Positions 35,454 through 44,716 of a stretch of 64,000 bases of DNA are shown in pieces; position 1 is the first letter of the stretch, and each line of letters starts with the position of its first letter. This DNA comes from Clostridium aminobutyricum (GTDB taxonomy: Bacteria > Bacillota > Clostridia > Peptostreptococcales > Anaerovoracaceae). Both the position numbers and the translations under genes were made by a program. A model generated the notes under the pieces. The model did no database searches. It worked only from the letters and a program-made list of their open reading frames with translations, and was not told the origin of the DNA. The stretch lies in contig NZ_JAFJZZ010000001.1 in NCBI RefSeq assembly GCF_017255415.1, forward strand, positions 930,001-994,000, written 5' to 3'.

Positions 35454-36080
35454 TCATTGGATTGAATTCATCAACTCATAGAAATATTTGGATTCATGAG
35501 TCTTATTAAGACTATACCAGGCATCTAATGTTTTTGAAGAAAACACACCCAGAGATTTCAAGACGTGTACAGAAAATTCCAACGGAGCTATTCCAGATGC
35601 GGTGATCAATTTTCCATCAGTTACAGCAGACTCCATTTTGTAATACTTTTCGCCCGTGTAAGTGGGACAGATCATTTTAAGGTATTCCAGATCATTGCTT
35701 GTATGCCAATGTGAATTCAACAATCCTGTCTGAGCAAGTCCCATTGTAGCACCACAAATCGCTGCAACCAATAACCCTTCCTTTAAACACCTCTGGGCGA
35801 TTTTTAAGATGGGTTGGTGCATTGTTTCTGTCCATGTATCTCCACCAGGTAATATCAATGCATCTGTGCTTTCAATACTGCACTCATCCAGTTTGATGTC
35901 AGGCAGTATTTTCAATCCACCCATTGTTGTTACAGGCGTCTTTTCAATTCCAACAGTCACTATTTTTGATGGGGCCAGCCCCTTTTTATAATATCTTCCC
36001 GAGTTCAGCTCGGCAGTTAAGTAACCTATTTCCCAGTCTGACATTGTGTCAAACACATAAAGATATACTGTATTATTCAT
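35454..36080 (-). CDS. DJ-1/PfpI-family protein (class I glutamine-amidotransferase-like)
   Basis: A 208-residue protein. VFDTMSDWEIGY and DALILPGGDTW are the DJ-1 fold, and the nucleophile elbow is VAAICGATMGLAQTG with the Cys near residue 111. The His of NSHWHTSND may act with it. ITASGIAPLEFS closes the family pattern. Some members are proteases or glyoxalases, others sensors. The start at 36080 follows AAGGAG by 10 nt. Confidence 0.87.
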   Translation of the reverse strand: MNNTVYLYVFDTMSDWEIGYLTAELNSGRYYKKGLAPSKIVTVGIEKTPVTTMGGLKILPDIKLDECSIESTDALILPGGDTWTETMHQPILKIAQRCLKEGLLVAAICGATMGLAQTGLLNSHWHTSNDLEYLKMICPTYTGEKYYKMESAVTDGKLITASGIAPLEFSVHVLKSLGVFSSKTLDAWYSLNKTHESKYFYELMNSIQ

Positions 36081-36149
36081 TTTGCAATTTCTCCTTATTT
36101 TATTCATCAAGGAATACCGGCCATCGGTAATCAGTGACTATCCTCATTA

Positions 36150-36310
36150 TAAAAAAGTCCTCTTCGAGGAGCTCAACGGCTCCGCCTCCGACTCGCTTCG
36201 CTCCCTGCTGTCCGTTTTGCCTAGCCAAGCAAGCTTGGGACAAAAAGGCTTAGCTCCAATTCGGTCACATTTTAGCAGTAGAATTCTACAAATCATAGAT
36301 TTGTGAATTC
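36150..36310. other. GC-rich palindromic patch with inverted repeats
   Basis: An island of higher G+C inside A+T-rich DNA. It contains TCCTC-TTC-GAGGA (36160-36172), GGAGC/GGCTCC, GACTCGCTTCGCTCC, and an inverted repeat GAATTCTACAAATC / GATTTGTGAATTC at 36281-36310. No coding signal is convincing. It may be a structured RNA, a degenerate repeat or a recombination scar. Confidence 0.4.
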
Positions 36311-36421
36311 CTTGCATAAGTCTGTCAACAATCTCCTTCTGAGATTGGACAGGCTAATATCAGTGGACTTTTTTGATATTACGTCAATATCGCAAACGAT
36401 ATTTCCTACATAATAAAACAA

Positions 36422-36449
36422 CTTCACTGACATCCGCTGTCAGTGAAGC
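36422..36449 (-). terminator. Terminator of the WYL-domain regulator
   Basis: CTTCACTGACA / TGTCAGTGAAG, a perfect 11-bp stem with a 5-nt loop, 3 nt after the stop codon; TTGTTTTATT follows on the minus strand. Confidence 0.85.
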
Positions 36450-36451
36450 TA

Positions 36452-37414
36452 TTAAAGCTGATAATATTCCATTAACTCCGATGCAATAGCAACAAGTCTT
36501 TCTTTCAAACTCAGTGGTTCGATTATTTGAATAGATTTACCATAGGATAGGAGAAAATAAGGGACATAAAGATGAATTGATTTTTCCTCAAATAAAAAGA
36601 TGGCTTGACTAGATGTTCGCTCTTTCAGATGATGCCCTAAAAACCAATGCATGCATAGTTCATTAAGCGCCTCTGACCTGCCTTCGATAATTAAAGAAAT
36701 TAACCCCTCCTTACCCACTAAATCAGGTAACAGGTTTTTCATAAAAAATTCACGGGTTGAAAAAGCTTCGGGACGCTTAAATATTATTTGAGTACGCTTG
36801 ATTAGTAAAACCCGATCTACCCGAAAGCTTCGTATTTCATTCCTTAGGTGGCAAAATGCAACAGTATACCATTTGTTGTTCCAGTAAACCATTCCATAGG
36901 GGTCTATCATCCTATTCTTTGGTTGCTCTTCACGGCTTGTGAGATAATCAATTTCTACAGAGAATTCCTTTTCTACAGCCTGCTCCAATTCCGCCAATGT
37001 CGGCTGAATGGAAGGGTTTACCATGCGGTTCATAACTTCAAATCCGGCTAAATGATGGTTAAGTATACTTTCCTGTTCCTGATTCGAATACATTTTCAAC
37101 TTTGATGTCGCATTGCCTAATGCCTCACTCAAAGGGTATCCAGCTTCTTTTGCAAAAACAGCAGCATGAAGGAGTGCCTTTTTTTCTTCCATATCAAATA
37201 GCAGAGGTGCTCTGATAAAATTATTCAGCAAGCTATACCCGCCATTATGACCTGTGTCGGATATTATAGGCACTCCACTGGCGCATAGTGCATCAATATA
37301 CCGATAAACTGTCCTTATATTTATTTCTAATTTTTCGGATATTTGTTTTGCAGTCATTTTTACGCCTGAATTCAGCATCCACAGAATTGCCAGCATATTA
37401 TCGTTTTTAGCCAT
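36452..37414 (-). CDS. YafY-type transcriptional regulator (HTH-11 + WYL domain)
   Basis: A 320-residue regulator. The N-terminal winged helix reads SGVKMTAKQISEKLEINIRTVYRYIDAL, cut here to LEINIRTVYRYIDAL. GHNGGYSL is the wing. The WYL part has YWNNKWYTVAFCHLRNEIRSFRVDRV, given here as WYTVAFC and RSFRVDRV. WYL domains bind nucleic acid or nucleotide ligands and are common in defence islands. It stands alone and is followed by a terminator. Confidence 0.9.
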   Translation of the reverse strand: MAKNDNMLAILWMLNSGVKMTAKQISEKLEINIRTVYRYIDALCASGVPIISDTGHNGGYSLLNNFIRAPLLFDMEEKKALLHAAVFAKEAGYPLSEALGNATSKLKMYSNQEQESILNHHLAGFEVMNRMVNPSIQPTLAELEQAVEKEFSVEIDYLTSREEQPKNRMIDPYGMVYWNNKWYTVAFCHLRNEIRSFRVDRVLLIKRTQIIFKRPEAFSTREFFMKNLLPDLVGKEGLISLIIEGRSEALNELCMHWFLGHHLKERTSSQAIFLFEEKSIHLYVPYFLLSYGKSIQIIEPLSLKERLVAIASELMEYYQL

Positions 37415-37793
37415 AACGTGACCCCCCTTCTTTTATGAAGCTCCATATTTTAAATATCTTTATTACTCACTAAAGAACACTCATCTCCCACAAGAATAAC
37501 AATCTAAAACAACATTTTAATTTTACTCCTTCGAGAAGACTTTTACAACAAACTCCAAATTACATTCTAGGTTCATGTCTAATACAATCTGAATAAAATT
37601 CTTTCATCAGCAAATAATAACTCTATTAATATTAAGGAATAATTGATCAAAAACCCCATTCGCAAGAGAAAAACAATCGATGCTCTACCATGGCTGAGAG
37701 CTAAATAGATGTAAAAATATTAAGAAGAAGTTCAGCAGTCACCATAAACCTACCAACGACAAAATAAACTTTTTATGAAAAGGAGTAAATTAT
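37415..37793. other. Intergenic region without recognisable features
   Basis: 379 nt of A+T-rich DNA between a leftward regulator and a rightward small gene. It should contain both promoters; I see no strong palindrome or gene. Confidence 0.5.
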
Positions 37794-38033
37794 ATGAACC
37801 GTGATAAACTCATAGACCAAATAAAAGACGAGTATGCACGAATAGCCTCTACTGAATCCCAAGAGGATTTTATCCAATCCACAACCGATTTAACACCTGA
37901 AGGATATTACGAAAAACTTTTAAATAAAGCCATCAACGAAATTAACAAAGGAACCTTTGACGATTTCAAATCTGGGGAGGAAGTAGTATCTGCTATTGCA
38001 AATGACAAAAGTTTGCTATCAGGTTGGAAGTAA
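37794..38033 (+). CDS. Small acidic protein of unknown function
   Basis: A 79-residue hydrophilic, helical protein with no Cys and many Asp/Glu residues (IDQIKDEYARIASTESQEDF, EINKGTFDDFKSGEEVV). A good AAAAGGAG ribosome site lies 9 nt before the ATG, and a terminator follows, so it is a real gene. I do not recognise the family. It sits at the rlmD-side end of the outermost cassette. Confidence 0.7.
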   Translation: MNRDKLIDQIKDEYARIASTESQEDFIQSTTDLTPEGYYEKLLNKAINEINKGTFDDFKSGEEVVSAIANDKSLLSGWK

Positions 38034-38071
38034 CTTTAACCATAAATTTTATAACCTATACTATACAAAAC

Positions 38072-38107
38072 CGTAATCCTTTTCAATATTGGATTGCGAT
38101 TTTTTTA
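38072..38107 (+). terminator. Terminator of the small acidic protein gene
   Basis: CGTAATCC / GGATTGCG around a 13-nt loop, then a run of seven T. Confidence 0.8.
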
Positions 38108-38181
38108 TTGCGATTTAATAAATATCGAAAACAGATGAATATCATCATGGCTTTGTTGCTTGTACTTCTATACTGAAAAGT

Positions 38182-38223
38182 GGCAGGGTTTGTAGATCAT
38201 TTAAGTTGACTGTAAACTCTGCC
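38182..38223 (-). terminator. Hairpin after rlmD-tail copy B
   Basis: GGCAGGGTTTGTAG / CTGTAAACTCTGCC with two G-T wobbles and a 14-nt loop, 151 nt past the copy-B stop on the minus strand. Between the two lies CTCAAGGGTATC (38326-38337), which recurs exactly at 47310-47321 after rlmD itself. Confidence 0.65.
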
Positions 38224-38373
38224 TTTTATTTATTCACTGATTCAATATTCAATTGTGCCTTCAGCGCTAGTGTAAAACCATTCTTTTTTCTTTCTCTGAA
38301 GCACATTTTGTCATCTTTTTATCTGCTCAAGGGTATCCGAAATCTCGGTTACGCCAATATCCTACCAAGTCCT

Positions 38374-38474
38374 TTATTTTTCAATGCTTTTGCTACATTC
38401 CAACAAACAAACTACCTCCGTATGCCTTGGGTAGTCAAAAATGATGTGGTTTGAGCCTAGTGGGGCCTTGGCGG
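38374..38474. repeat. rlmD-tail remnant copy B plus 55-nt cassette-end module
   Basis: 38374-38424, minus strand: FDYPRHTEVVCLLECSKSIEK then stop, in frame with an rlmD ending; the D-Y-P before HTE fits the D-N-F-P of rlmD. From 38420 to 38474, plus strand: the 55-nt module GTATGCC...GATG...CCTTGGCGG. It marks the junction between the outermost cassette and the helicase cassette. Confidence 0.75.
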
Positions 38475-38573
38475 CAGGATATTCTTTTGAATAGTATTTC
38501 TAAACCGTGAAAATTTGTTAGGTAGTTTAACTTTTCTGCAGGTGCTATTCAACAGCCATTCTTTATCATACAT

Positions 38574-41500
38574 CTAATTTTTCTTCCACGGTTTCTCCTT
38601 GCTTCCGTCACCAGATATACAGAGAGCAGATTTCAGCTTTTCCCCAATTTGACTTTCAAACATCAAACCCGCTATTTTAGGCGAATTCCCACTTTCCATG
38701 AACATATCTGACAGTAACTGAGATAAATGCTTCCACTCGAACAAACCATCGTGGCAGCATTTGTTCCTCTTGTCTGTGCATGATGACAGTTTTTTATAAA
38801 ACTCGCTCCACCACTTCTCATCATATATAGAGGCCTCCAGCATTTTCATTTTCCGGCTAAGTGCAGGAATGTTTTTGTTAATAACATACTGAAACGTACC
38901 CAATGTCAGCTCATTTGGTTGTGCGTCCTTGAGTTTAACTCGTTCTCTGCCTTTTCCTTTTCCTTTAATCTCGTAATCCGGCAATGCATGTTGTATTCCC
39001 TCTTTAAAACACCCTTTCATTTGAAGTTCCATCGCCTTACAGAAAAGAATTGCACAGCATGATGCATCAAAGTCCTTGTTAATCTCATATATTGGTTGGA
39101 AGAAATAAAACAATCTCATTCCCAGTTCTAGGTTCTTCCTAACCTTAGGATTTAGCTTTGAGATCTCATCCTGGCTTGAAAAACCAAATTTAATTAACTG
39201 CTCTGGTGTAAAAGGCTCCTTCATAAAACTGTGTGTCTCCAAGCCAACCATTAAGCCATCTGTGTTTACACTGTATTCGGTTATCCCATTCTCGCCTTGC
39301 GTCTCTTCCGCTGGAAATGCTGAAACCGATGGCAGTCCTTTAATTGCGTGATTTAATGCATTCTCCCTGGATGCGTCATCCATCTCTTCATCAGTCATGA
39401 TGGAGTGTATTTCCTTAATGGCAAATGTATCCATGATATTCTTTGCCGTACGAAGATTGTCATTACCAGACCATATTATAGCATCTCCAATAATATAAAG
39501 TCTGAATTTTGCCCTTGTTGCAGCCACATTTACTATATTATTATTTACCCACCCAATGGCACCCTCGGCGTCCTTGCTTCCATCACAACCCAACAAGAAA
39601 ATCACTTCATTGGCTTCTTTGCCCTGGAATGTATGTACTGTTCCGATATTTTTTAAGAGCCATTCATCAAACATCTGGCTTTTCGCTAGCTTAGATGTTG
39701 GATGACTCTTTCTATACGTCCGTATGTAAAAACGAATTCCAGAAACCACGGTTGTAAATGGTGAAATAATATACAAGCTTGGAAACTCCTTCTTTTCAAA
39801 GGCTATCTCCAGCATTTCACAAACCTTGTCTGCTTGTGCTACTACAAAATGGTTCTTGTCTCCCTTTTCTTTTCCATCAATCTGGATCCACTGTGACTTC
39901 TCGTATATAAAGGATTCCATTAATTCAGCATTGGGTTGACCAGTCTTCTGTTTCATAATTCCGTTATATGAGATAGTGTTTGAAATCTCATACATTGGCG
40001 AAATGCACCTTCTATGAACAAGAAGTGGACACCCTACCCAATCAGGAAAATCAGGATGTTCCGGATTATCCAAGTAAGTTCCAAATACATTCATTTCATC
40101 CGCACAGCTTTGAACAGAAATAGTTTTACTTGATGTATACGGTTTCAAATCGGCATCGTCAAAAACCTTTTTCAAAAGTTTAAGGTCATCCGTCACAACA
40201 GGCTCCACCTGCTTAGGATCCCCAACAATGACTGCCTTTCTACTCCTATATAACGCTCCTACAGCCATCTGTGGCTGCGCCTGTCCGGCCTCATCCACAA
40301 TCAATGTACCTATTACCTTACTGCCCTTCACATCTCTTAAGAATGTTCCGACAGATGCAAATGTTGTAGAAATCACTGGCACAAGAAGGAAAAGTGTCTG
40401 ATATAACGCACCTACACATGCCTCTCGATCCTCTTTGTGGAACACAATCTTCTCCTTTTCATCGCCCATCTGTAATCCCCAATAGTGGGCCAATGAAGTG
40501 AAATTATCTCGGCACTTCTTGGATGACAGAATGAATTCCTTATTCGTTTTCATTGCATAGTAAAATAACTTTTCTCTTTCGCGATTATACCTTTGTGTAA
40601 ACCAAGGATTAGTGATCTGCGCATCTGTTGAAGTATTAATGTCTTCAGATAACAACTCTCTGACAAAATCTTTATTCAATTCCTTTCCATCATTTAAACC
40701 TTTAAGTGCTGCACTGTATTCTGAGATAGTTTTTTCAAATGCTTCTTTTGTACCTTCTAATACCTGTTGTTTATATTCCAATGTTGTATCTATTTCAGCT
40801 GACTCAGAATCCAGCTTTTGGATATCTGTTTTTAGACCGGTCAGTGCCTCTATAACTGTAATTAATTTAGATGTGGTAGCTTTCCATTCAACTACTATTC
40901 TCTGGAGATCAGCGGATATTTCCGCGTTTTTTGAGGCCTGTTTTTCCGCTTGTTTATCATAATCTGCTGCTACCTTCTGTGCGTACTGAAGCTTCTGATC
41001 ATACTCAGCTTTACGAAATAGTAATGGTCTTTTCCCGATAGAGTTGAGAACTTTAAAAGCCTCCAGCCTTAGAGCAGTAACCTTCTTCTCTCCTTCCTGC
41101 TTCTGATGTTCCAACTCCACTTTCTTTTCTTCTAGTATTTTCTTTTCAGCCGAAATACCGTTGCTTTCTTCTGCTTTTTCTGTTAATTTAGTCTGTACTT
41201 TTTCAACTTCTCTTTTGATATCATCTTTCCTTGTCCTACTTACCGACAAATACAGACTGTAATCATTTTCGGCCTGTGCTATTTCTTGTTTTAGTTTAGA
41301 TTGATCTATCGACAGATTGCAGATATGACCTATCTGCTCCTGAATCTCATGTACCAGTTTTTCTTGGGCAATAAATTTCTCTTTAGCCGCTTTGTATTTT
41401 GGAAGCCTTTTTGCCGCCGAGTCCTTTTTGGGATAGAAATCCCATCTTAAAGGAGATAAAACTGACCTGTAAAAGTCACGTATATTTTTCTTCTTCCCAA

Positions 41501-43154
41501 GCGATGCTGCTACAAGTCCCCAAACATCATTTTCATCTAGTAGCTTTTGCGCATAATATGTAAAATAAACCTCTGGATACTCAACTGAATTCTTTTCATA
41601 AGACTCGGTTTCAAATGATTTGGAAAAATCGAACAAATCACTTACTTCGCTAAGAACTGCTTTCACTTCATCAGAATCATCATCAGTTGCTTTCAAATCC
41701 TTCAGGATCCCACTTCCTAATGGAAGTTCTTTTGATATATTTTCTACAGCAGCATTATTGCATGAAGTCACCAATACACTGAAATCGTTAATTCTATCAT
41801 CCTTTAATGAATACCAATGTTGTGTATATTGCGAATAGGCTCTATTTTGTTTTGATCCATGTGTAAATGTATGCTCAATAAAAGCATCCTCTGGATTATC
41901 AAATTTAGACATAAGAAGTGCCCGTTCAATTATGTTGCTTACTACAATTTCTTTCAGCAGTGTAGTTTTTCCAGTCCCTGGGGGGCCATTTACAGAAAAA
42001 ATTTCACCATTTTCTTGGAAAAGTTCTGAAGTACCTTTTTTTATTGCAAGGTTTATCGCTATCTGCTGCATAAATGCAGGCATAAACTTAGATGGCCACT
42101 TGCCTATTGGCGCATTCTTAACATTCAATATTTCCTGCACTTGTCTCTCAAATAAAGCTTCATCAGAAGGATGTACAAGATCTATCCGTTTCTTTTCCTT
42201 AGGGTTTTTCACTGCATCATGAGTACTAGAAATGTAATCAAGCAAATATTTTGGTATGCTCCTATCGCCACCTCTAATTTTATTTAGAATCATCTTTAAA
42301 TCATCTGAAAAATAGTCATGGCTCAGTCCTAAGTAGTTGTCTTCATCCTCTTTATTTTTCGTATCCTCATCGACAAACATTTGAAAAGAAATTCCGATGA
42401 TCAACTCATATGGATCTGCTCCGTCAATCTGCTCGACAGTCTCATTGAAATATGTTTTCTCAATATGCTTATAGATTTCCTCCAAAACAGTAATCTGTAC
42501 TGCGTCAGCATCAAACTCTTGCATTGATTTCTTAGAGTCAATCTCAGGAGCTTCTTCCGTTTCTTCGTCAGAAATGGTAGCACTCCCCTTAAGTTTTTGT
42601 GTATTTTTCTCAGAGAAGAATTTCTTTTCCATTTCTTCAATCACTGATGAATACTCAGATTCACCTAGGCAATCTGAGATCTTTCCAGTGCATTTTTTCA
42701 TCTGTTTCATTGCCCAAACAATTGTAGACAACGACAGCGAATGTTCAATATACTTGCCTTCAGGTGTAAGTTGCAGACTGACACAAGCAATTTCATCAAA
42801 ACTTTTTTCTGGTCTATCATCCTTTCCGTTTTCAAAAGGCATTTTTTTTGCAATACATTCTATGCACGACTCACGCTTCACTTTTCCAATGTAAATTGTG
42901 ACATTACCCCATTTTTTCATGTGGCATTGTTCTGCCTCTTGCCGCATAGCTTTGTAAATATTATCTTGTGGACAAAGTTCAAAGAAATCAAACGTTGATT
43001 TATATCCTTTTTCACCTTTTGAAAGCTTTGTCTTAAGGCTTTTTACTCCATTTAACGCATCTGTTAATTCCTTTTGAGGGTATTTGTCTTGACCCAGGAA
43101 TTCTAATGTAAACCAGTAATCTAAAACTTTTTCCTCAAGACTATTCTTACCCAC
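38574..43154 (-). CDS. UPF1-like SF1 helicase with coiled coil and C-terminal HEPN motif
   Basis: A 1526-residue single-gene protein. The N-terminal 350 residues are unknown. The helicase has Walker A GPPGTGKTT at 390-398, then a long charged coiled coil at about 590-860 inserted inside the motor. Motif II is TLIVDEAGQAQPQ, motif III VGDPKQVEPVV, motif V TVHTFQGKEANEV and motif VI NVAATRAKFRLY. Near the end RNKCCH at 1463-1468 is a canonical HEPN RNase motif (R-N-x3-H) in a helical region. A helicase tied to an RNA-cutting domain suggests an abortive-infection defence protein. It is the only gene of its cassette. Start at 43154 follows GGGAGGAAC. Confidence 0.85.
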   Translation of the reverse strand: MGKNSLEEKVLDYWFTLEFLGQDKYPQKELTDALNGVKSLKTKLSKGEKGYKSTFDFFELCPQDNIYKAMRQEAEQCHMKKWGNVTIYIGKVKRESCIECIAKKMPFENGKDDRPEKSFDEIACVSLQLTPEGKYIEHSLSLSTIVWAMKQMKKCTGKISDCLGESEYSSVIEEMEKKFFSEKNTQKLKGSATISDEETEEAPEIDSKKSMQEFDADAVQITVLEEIYKHIEKTYFNETVEQIDGADPYELIIGISFQMFVDEDTKNKEDEDNYLGLSHDYFSDDLKMILNKIRGGDRSIPKYLLDYISSTHDAVKNPKEKKRIDLVHPSDEALFERQVQEILNVKNAPIGKWPSKFMPAFMQQIAINLAIKKGTSELFQENGEIFSVNGPPGTGKTTLLKEIVVSNIIERALLMSKFDNPEDAFIEHTFTHGSKQNRAYSQYTQHWYSLKDDRINDFSVLVTSCNNAAVENISKELPLGSGILKDLKATDDDSDEVKAVLSEVSDLFDFSKSFETESYEKNSVEYPEVYFTYYAQKLLDENDVWGLVAASLGKKKNIRDFYRSVLSPLRWDFYPKKDSAAKRLPKYKAAKEKFIAQEKLVHEIQEQIGHICNLSIDQSKLKQEIAQAENDYSLYLSVSRTRKDDIKREVEKVQTKLTEKAEESNGISAEKKILEEKKVELEHQKQEGEKKVTALRLEAFKVLNSIGKRPLLFRKAEYDQKLQYAQKVAADYDKQAEKQASKNAEISADLQRIVVEWKATTSKLITVIEALTGLKTDIQKLDSESAEIDTTLEYKQQVLEGTKEAFEKTISEYSAALKGLNDGKELNKDFVRELLSEDINTSTDAQITNPWFTQRYNREREKLFYYAMKTNKEFILSSKKCRDNFTSLAHYWGLQMGDEKEKIVFHKEDREACVGALYQTLFLLVPVISTTFASVGTFLRDVKGSKVIGTLIVDEAGQAQPQMAVGALYRSRKAVIVGDPKQVEPVVTDDLKLLKKVFDDADLKPYTSSKTISVQSCADEMNVFGTYLDNPEHPDFPDWVGCPLLVHRRCISPMYEISNTISYNGIMKQKTGQPNAELMESFIYEKSQWIQIDGKEKGDKNHFVVAQADKVCEMLEIAFEKKEFPSLYIISPFTTVVSGIRFYIRTYRKSHPTSKLAKSQMFDEWLLKNIGTVHTFQGKEANEVIFLLGCDGSKDAEGAIGWVNNNIVNVAATRAKFRLYIIGDAIIWSGNDNLRTAKNIMDTFAIKEIHSIMTDEEMDDASRENALNHAIKGLPSVSAFPAEETQGENGITEYSVNTDGLMVGLETHSFMKEPFTPEQLIKFGFSSQDEISKLNPKVRKNLELGMRLFYFFQPIYEINKDFDASCCAILFCKAMELQMKGCFKEGIQHALPDYEIKGKGKGRERVKLKDAQPNELTLGTFQYVINKNIPALSRKMKMLEASIYDEKWWSEFYKKLSSCTDKRNKCCHDGLFEWKHLSQLLSDMFMESGNSPKIAGLMFESQIGEKLKSALCISGDGSKEKPWKKN

Positions 43155-43311
43155 TTTTATGTTCCTCCCAATTTGATTTAGTATTCATCTCATCCATATT
43201 CAAACTTTACCATTCGACATAAAACATAGAAAAAGAGATGCCTATTATTCACTTCACGTGGCACGATAGGCTCATCTTTATGTCTGATTCGTTTCCTCAT
43301 ATAAAAAACCT

Positions 43312-43503
43312 TCATGTACATATAGGTAAAGTTTCTCTATGTTTTAAATAAGTATCCAAAATTCTGTCTAATGCCTCTTGAAAAGCTTTATTATGTTTAT
43401 AATTAATAGCACCAGCTCCAAATCGTTCGTAATTTGATGAGGTAATTATATTGGTACTGGAATACCTCCCAATCGAGATAACGATATAAATAACATTGTG
43501 ATT
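43312..43503 (-). pseudogene. Possible short coding remnant
   Basis: The minus strand reads IYIVISIGRYSS, then SSNYERFGAGAINYKH and LDRILDTYLKHRETLP before a TGA. It looks protein-like but has no start, and I do not recognise a family. It lies between the helicase gene start and the copy-C tail. Confidence 0.25.
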
Positions 43504-43745
43504 TTAATTGTATAACTTTTCCTGCCAATTTACCACATAAAACCTCCATTTTACACATATATTTACAGAATATATTTCGATTATTATAATGCAACTGCAA
43601 TAGTAAAACCTTCAGCATACTATGAGCTTTAATATTTATTTAGCTTTAGTTAAAGAATCTCATTCTTTATTTTATTTCTTTAATAATCCCTTTCATGAAA
43701 ATAGCCTCCTCATTATTAAGATTTTTTAGTTACTCTAAGAAAAAA

Positions 43746-43775
43746 GAGTGTAAAAGCGAAATTGCTCTTACGCTC
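43746..43775 (-). terminator. Hairpin after rlmD-tail copy C
   Basis: GAGTGTAAAAGC / GCTCTTACGCTC with wobble pairs and a 6-nt loop. On the minus strand TTTTTTCTT follows. It lies 36 nt after the copy-C stop. Confidence 0.7.
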
Positions 43776-43810
43776 CAAGGTTTATTACTCATTTTCAACC
43801 ATTAACAATT

Positions 43811-43893
43811 TTAACGTTGCAACAGGGCTACAACTTCTGTATGCCTTGAGGATATAAAAAAGATGCCGTACACGTCTGGTATCCCCTTGGCGG
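43811..43893. repeat. rlmD-tail remnant copy C plus 55-nt cassette-end module
   Basis: 43811-43843, minus strand: HTEVVALLQR then stop, a typical RlmD/RumA ending but clearly different in DNA from the local rlmD. From 43839 to 43893, plus strand: the 55-nt module with AAAAAAGATG and CCCCTTGGCGG. It separates the helicase cassette from the TetR/reductase cassette. Confidence 0.75.
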
Positions 43894-44003
43894 AAGCCTA
43901 TATTTTGGATAGAGTCGCCTGGATAGGTCTTTTTTAGTCGATTTGATGCCTACTTTTGCATTACAATTCAAGTTAATAGTAAAAATATTATCAGCAAATT
44001 AGT

Positions 44004-44558
44004 TTAGCGTGCTACAAGGTGCTTGGTGTATGGTTCCAGCAAAAACAGGAGCTGCGTAGTAATTTGCTGCACATTACAGGGCATAGAATTATTGATCCAC
44101 CATTCCAATACACCAATAAACCCGGACGTCAAAAAATGAGTGGTAACATCATTTAAAAACGCGTTGTTTTCTGACTTTATACCGATCACCTCGGTGACTG
44201 TCTGCGCAAGGACGGCATATAAACGGCTGCTGAAAAGTCCGAAGCACTCATTGCTCAGAAGCAGCTTGTATATCGTAAAATTTTTCTCCAAATATTCAAA
44301 GATGCTTTGAAAGGCGCTTGTGTTTAGAGTGGTATCAGCAGTATCGGCACAGTGATTCAGCAGCAGCTCGACATACGTTTCTATGCATTTGTCAAGCAAG
44401 TCGAATTTATCCACATAATGTAGATAAAAAGTCCCTCGGTTTATGTTGGCGCGTTCGGCAATGTCATTGATGGTTATTTTCTCAAATCCTTTTTCAGCCA
44501 AAAGGCCGATGAAGGTATTCATAATCAACTGCCTTGTTTTTTGTATTCTTCTATCCAT
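44004..44558 (-). CDS. TetR/AcrR-family repressor
   Basis: A complete 184-residue regulator. RRIQKTRQLIMNTFIGLLAE starts the DNA-binding domain, and FEKITINDIAERANINRGTF is its helix-turn-helix. The C-terminal part resembles the TetR_C_3 group (YKLLLSNECFGLFSSRLY, VLEWWINNSMP). It is divergent from a ketopantoate-reductase-like gene, and two perfect palindromes lie between them, so it very likely represses both. Confidence 0.92.
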   Translation of the reverse strand: MDRRIQKTRQLIMNTFIGLLAEKGFEKITINDIAERANINRGTFYLHYVDKFDLLDKCIETYVELLLNHCADTADTTLNTSAFQSIFEYLEKNFTIYKLLLSNECFGLFSSRLYAVLAQTVTEVIGIKSENNAFLNDVTTHFLTSGFIGVLEWWINNSMPCNVQQITTQLLFLLEPYTKHLVAR

Positions 44559-44596
44559 AAAGTTTTCCTCCAGATATTCAACAAATTAGCACAATG

Positions 44597-44612
44597 TGTT
44601 GAGTTCTCAACA
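44597..44612. promoter_or_regulatory. Palindrome, probable TetR operator (proximal to tetR)
   Basis: TGTTGAGTTCTCAACA, a perfect palindrome 38 nt from the repressor start. Its TGTTGA...TCAACA arms are the same as those of the larger operator at 44669-44700. Confidence 0.7.
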
Positions 44613-44631
44613 GTTGGGGCAACTATAACTA

Positions 44632-44700
44632 TTGAAACTCTCTCCACAAATCAGTATGATAAGGATATTAAACACGTGTTGAAAAGTCAACACGTGTTTA
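44632..44700 (+). promoter_or_regulatory. Promoter and main operator of the reductase gene
   Basis: TTGAAA (44632-44637), a 17-nt spacer and TATGAT (44655-44660) form a near-consensus promoter. Directly after it, at 44669-44700, TAAACACGTGTTGA / TCAACACGTGTTTA are perfect 14-bp arms around a 4-nt spacer. A repressor bound there would cover the transcription start. The ribosome site AGGAGG is at 44703-44708. Confidence 0.8.
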
Positions 44701-44716
44701 TTTAGGAGGATGCTTT

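Noticed and set aside
43403-43618. 71-codon minus-strand frame
   Set aside because: No ribosome site and no protein-like pattern. A different phase of the same DNA (43312-43503) looks more like coding remnant.
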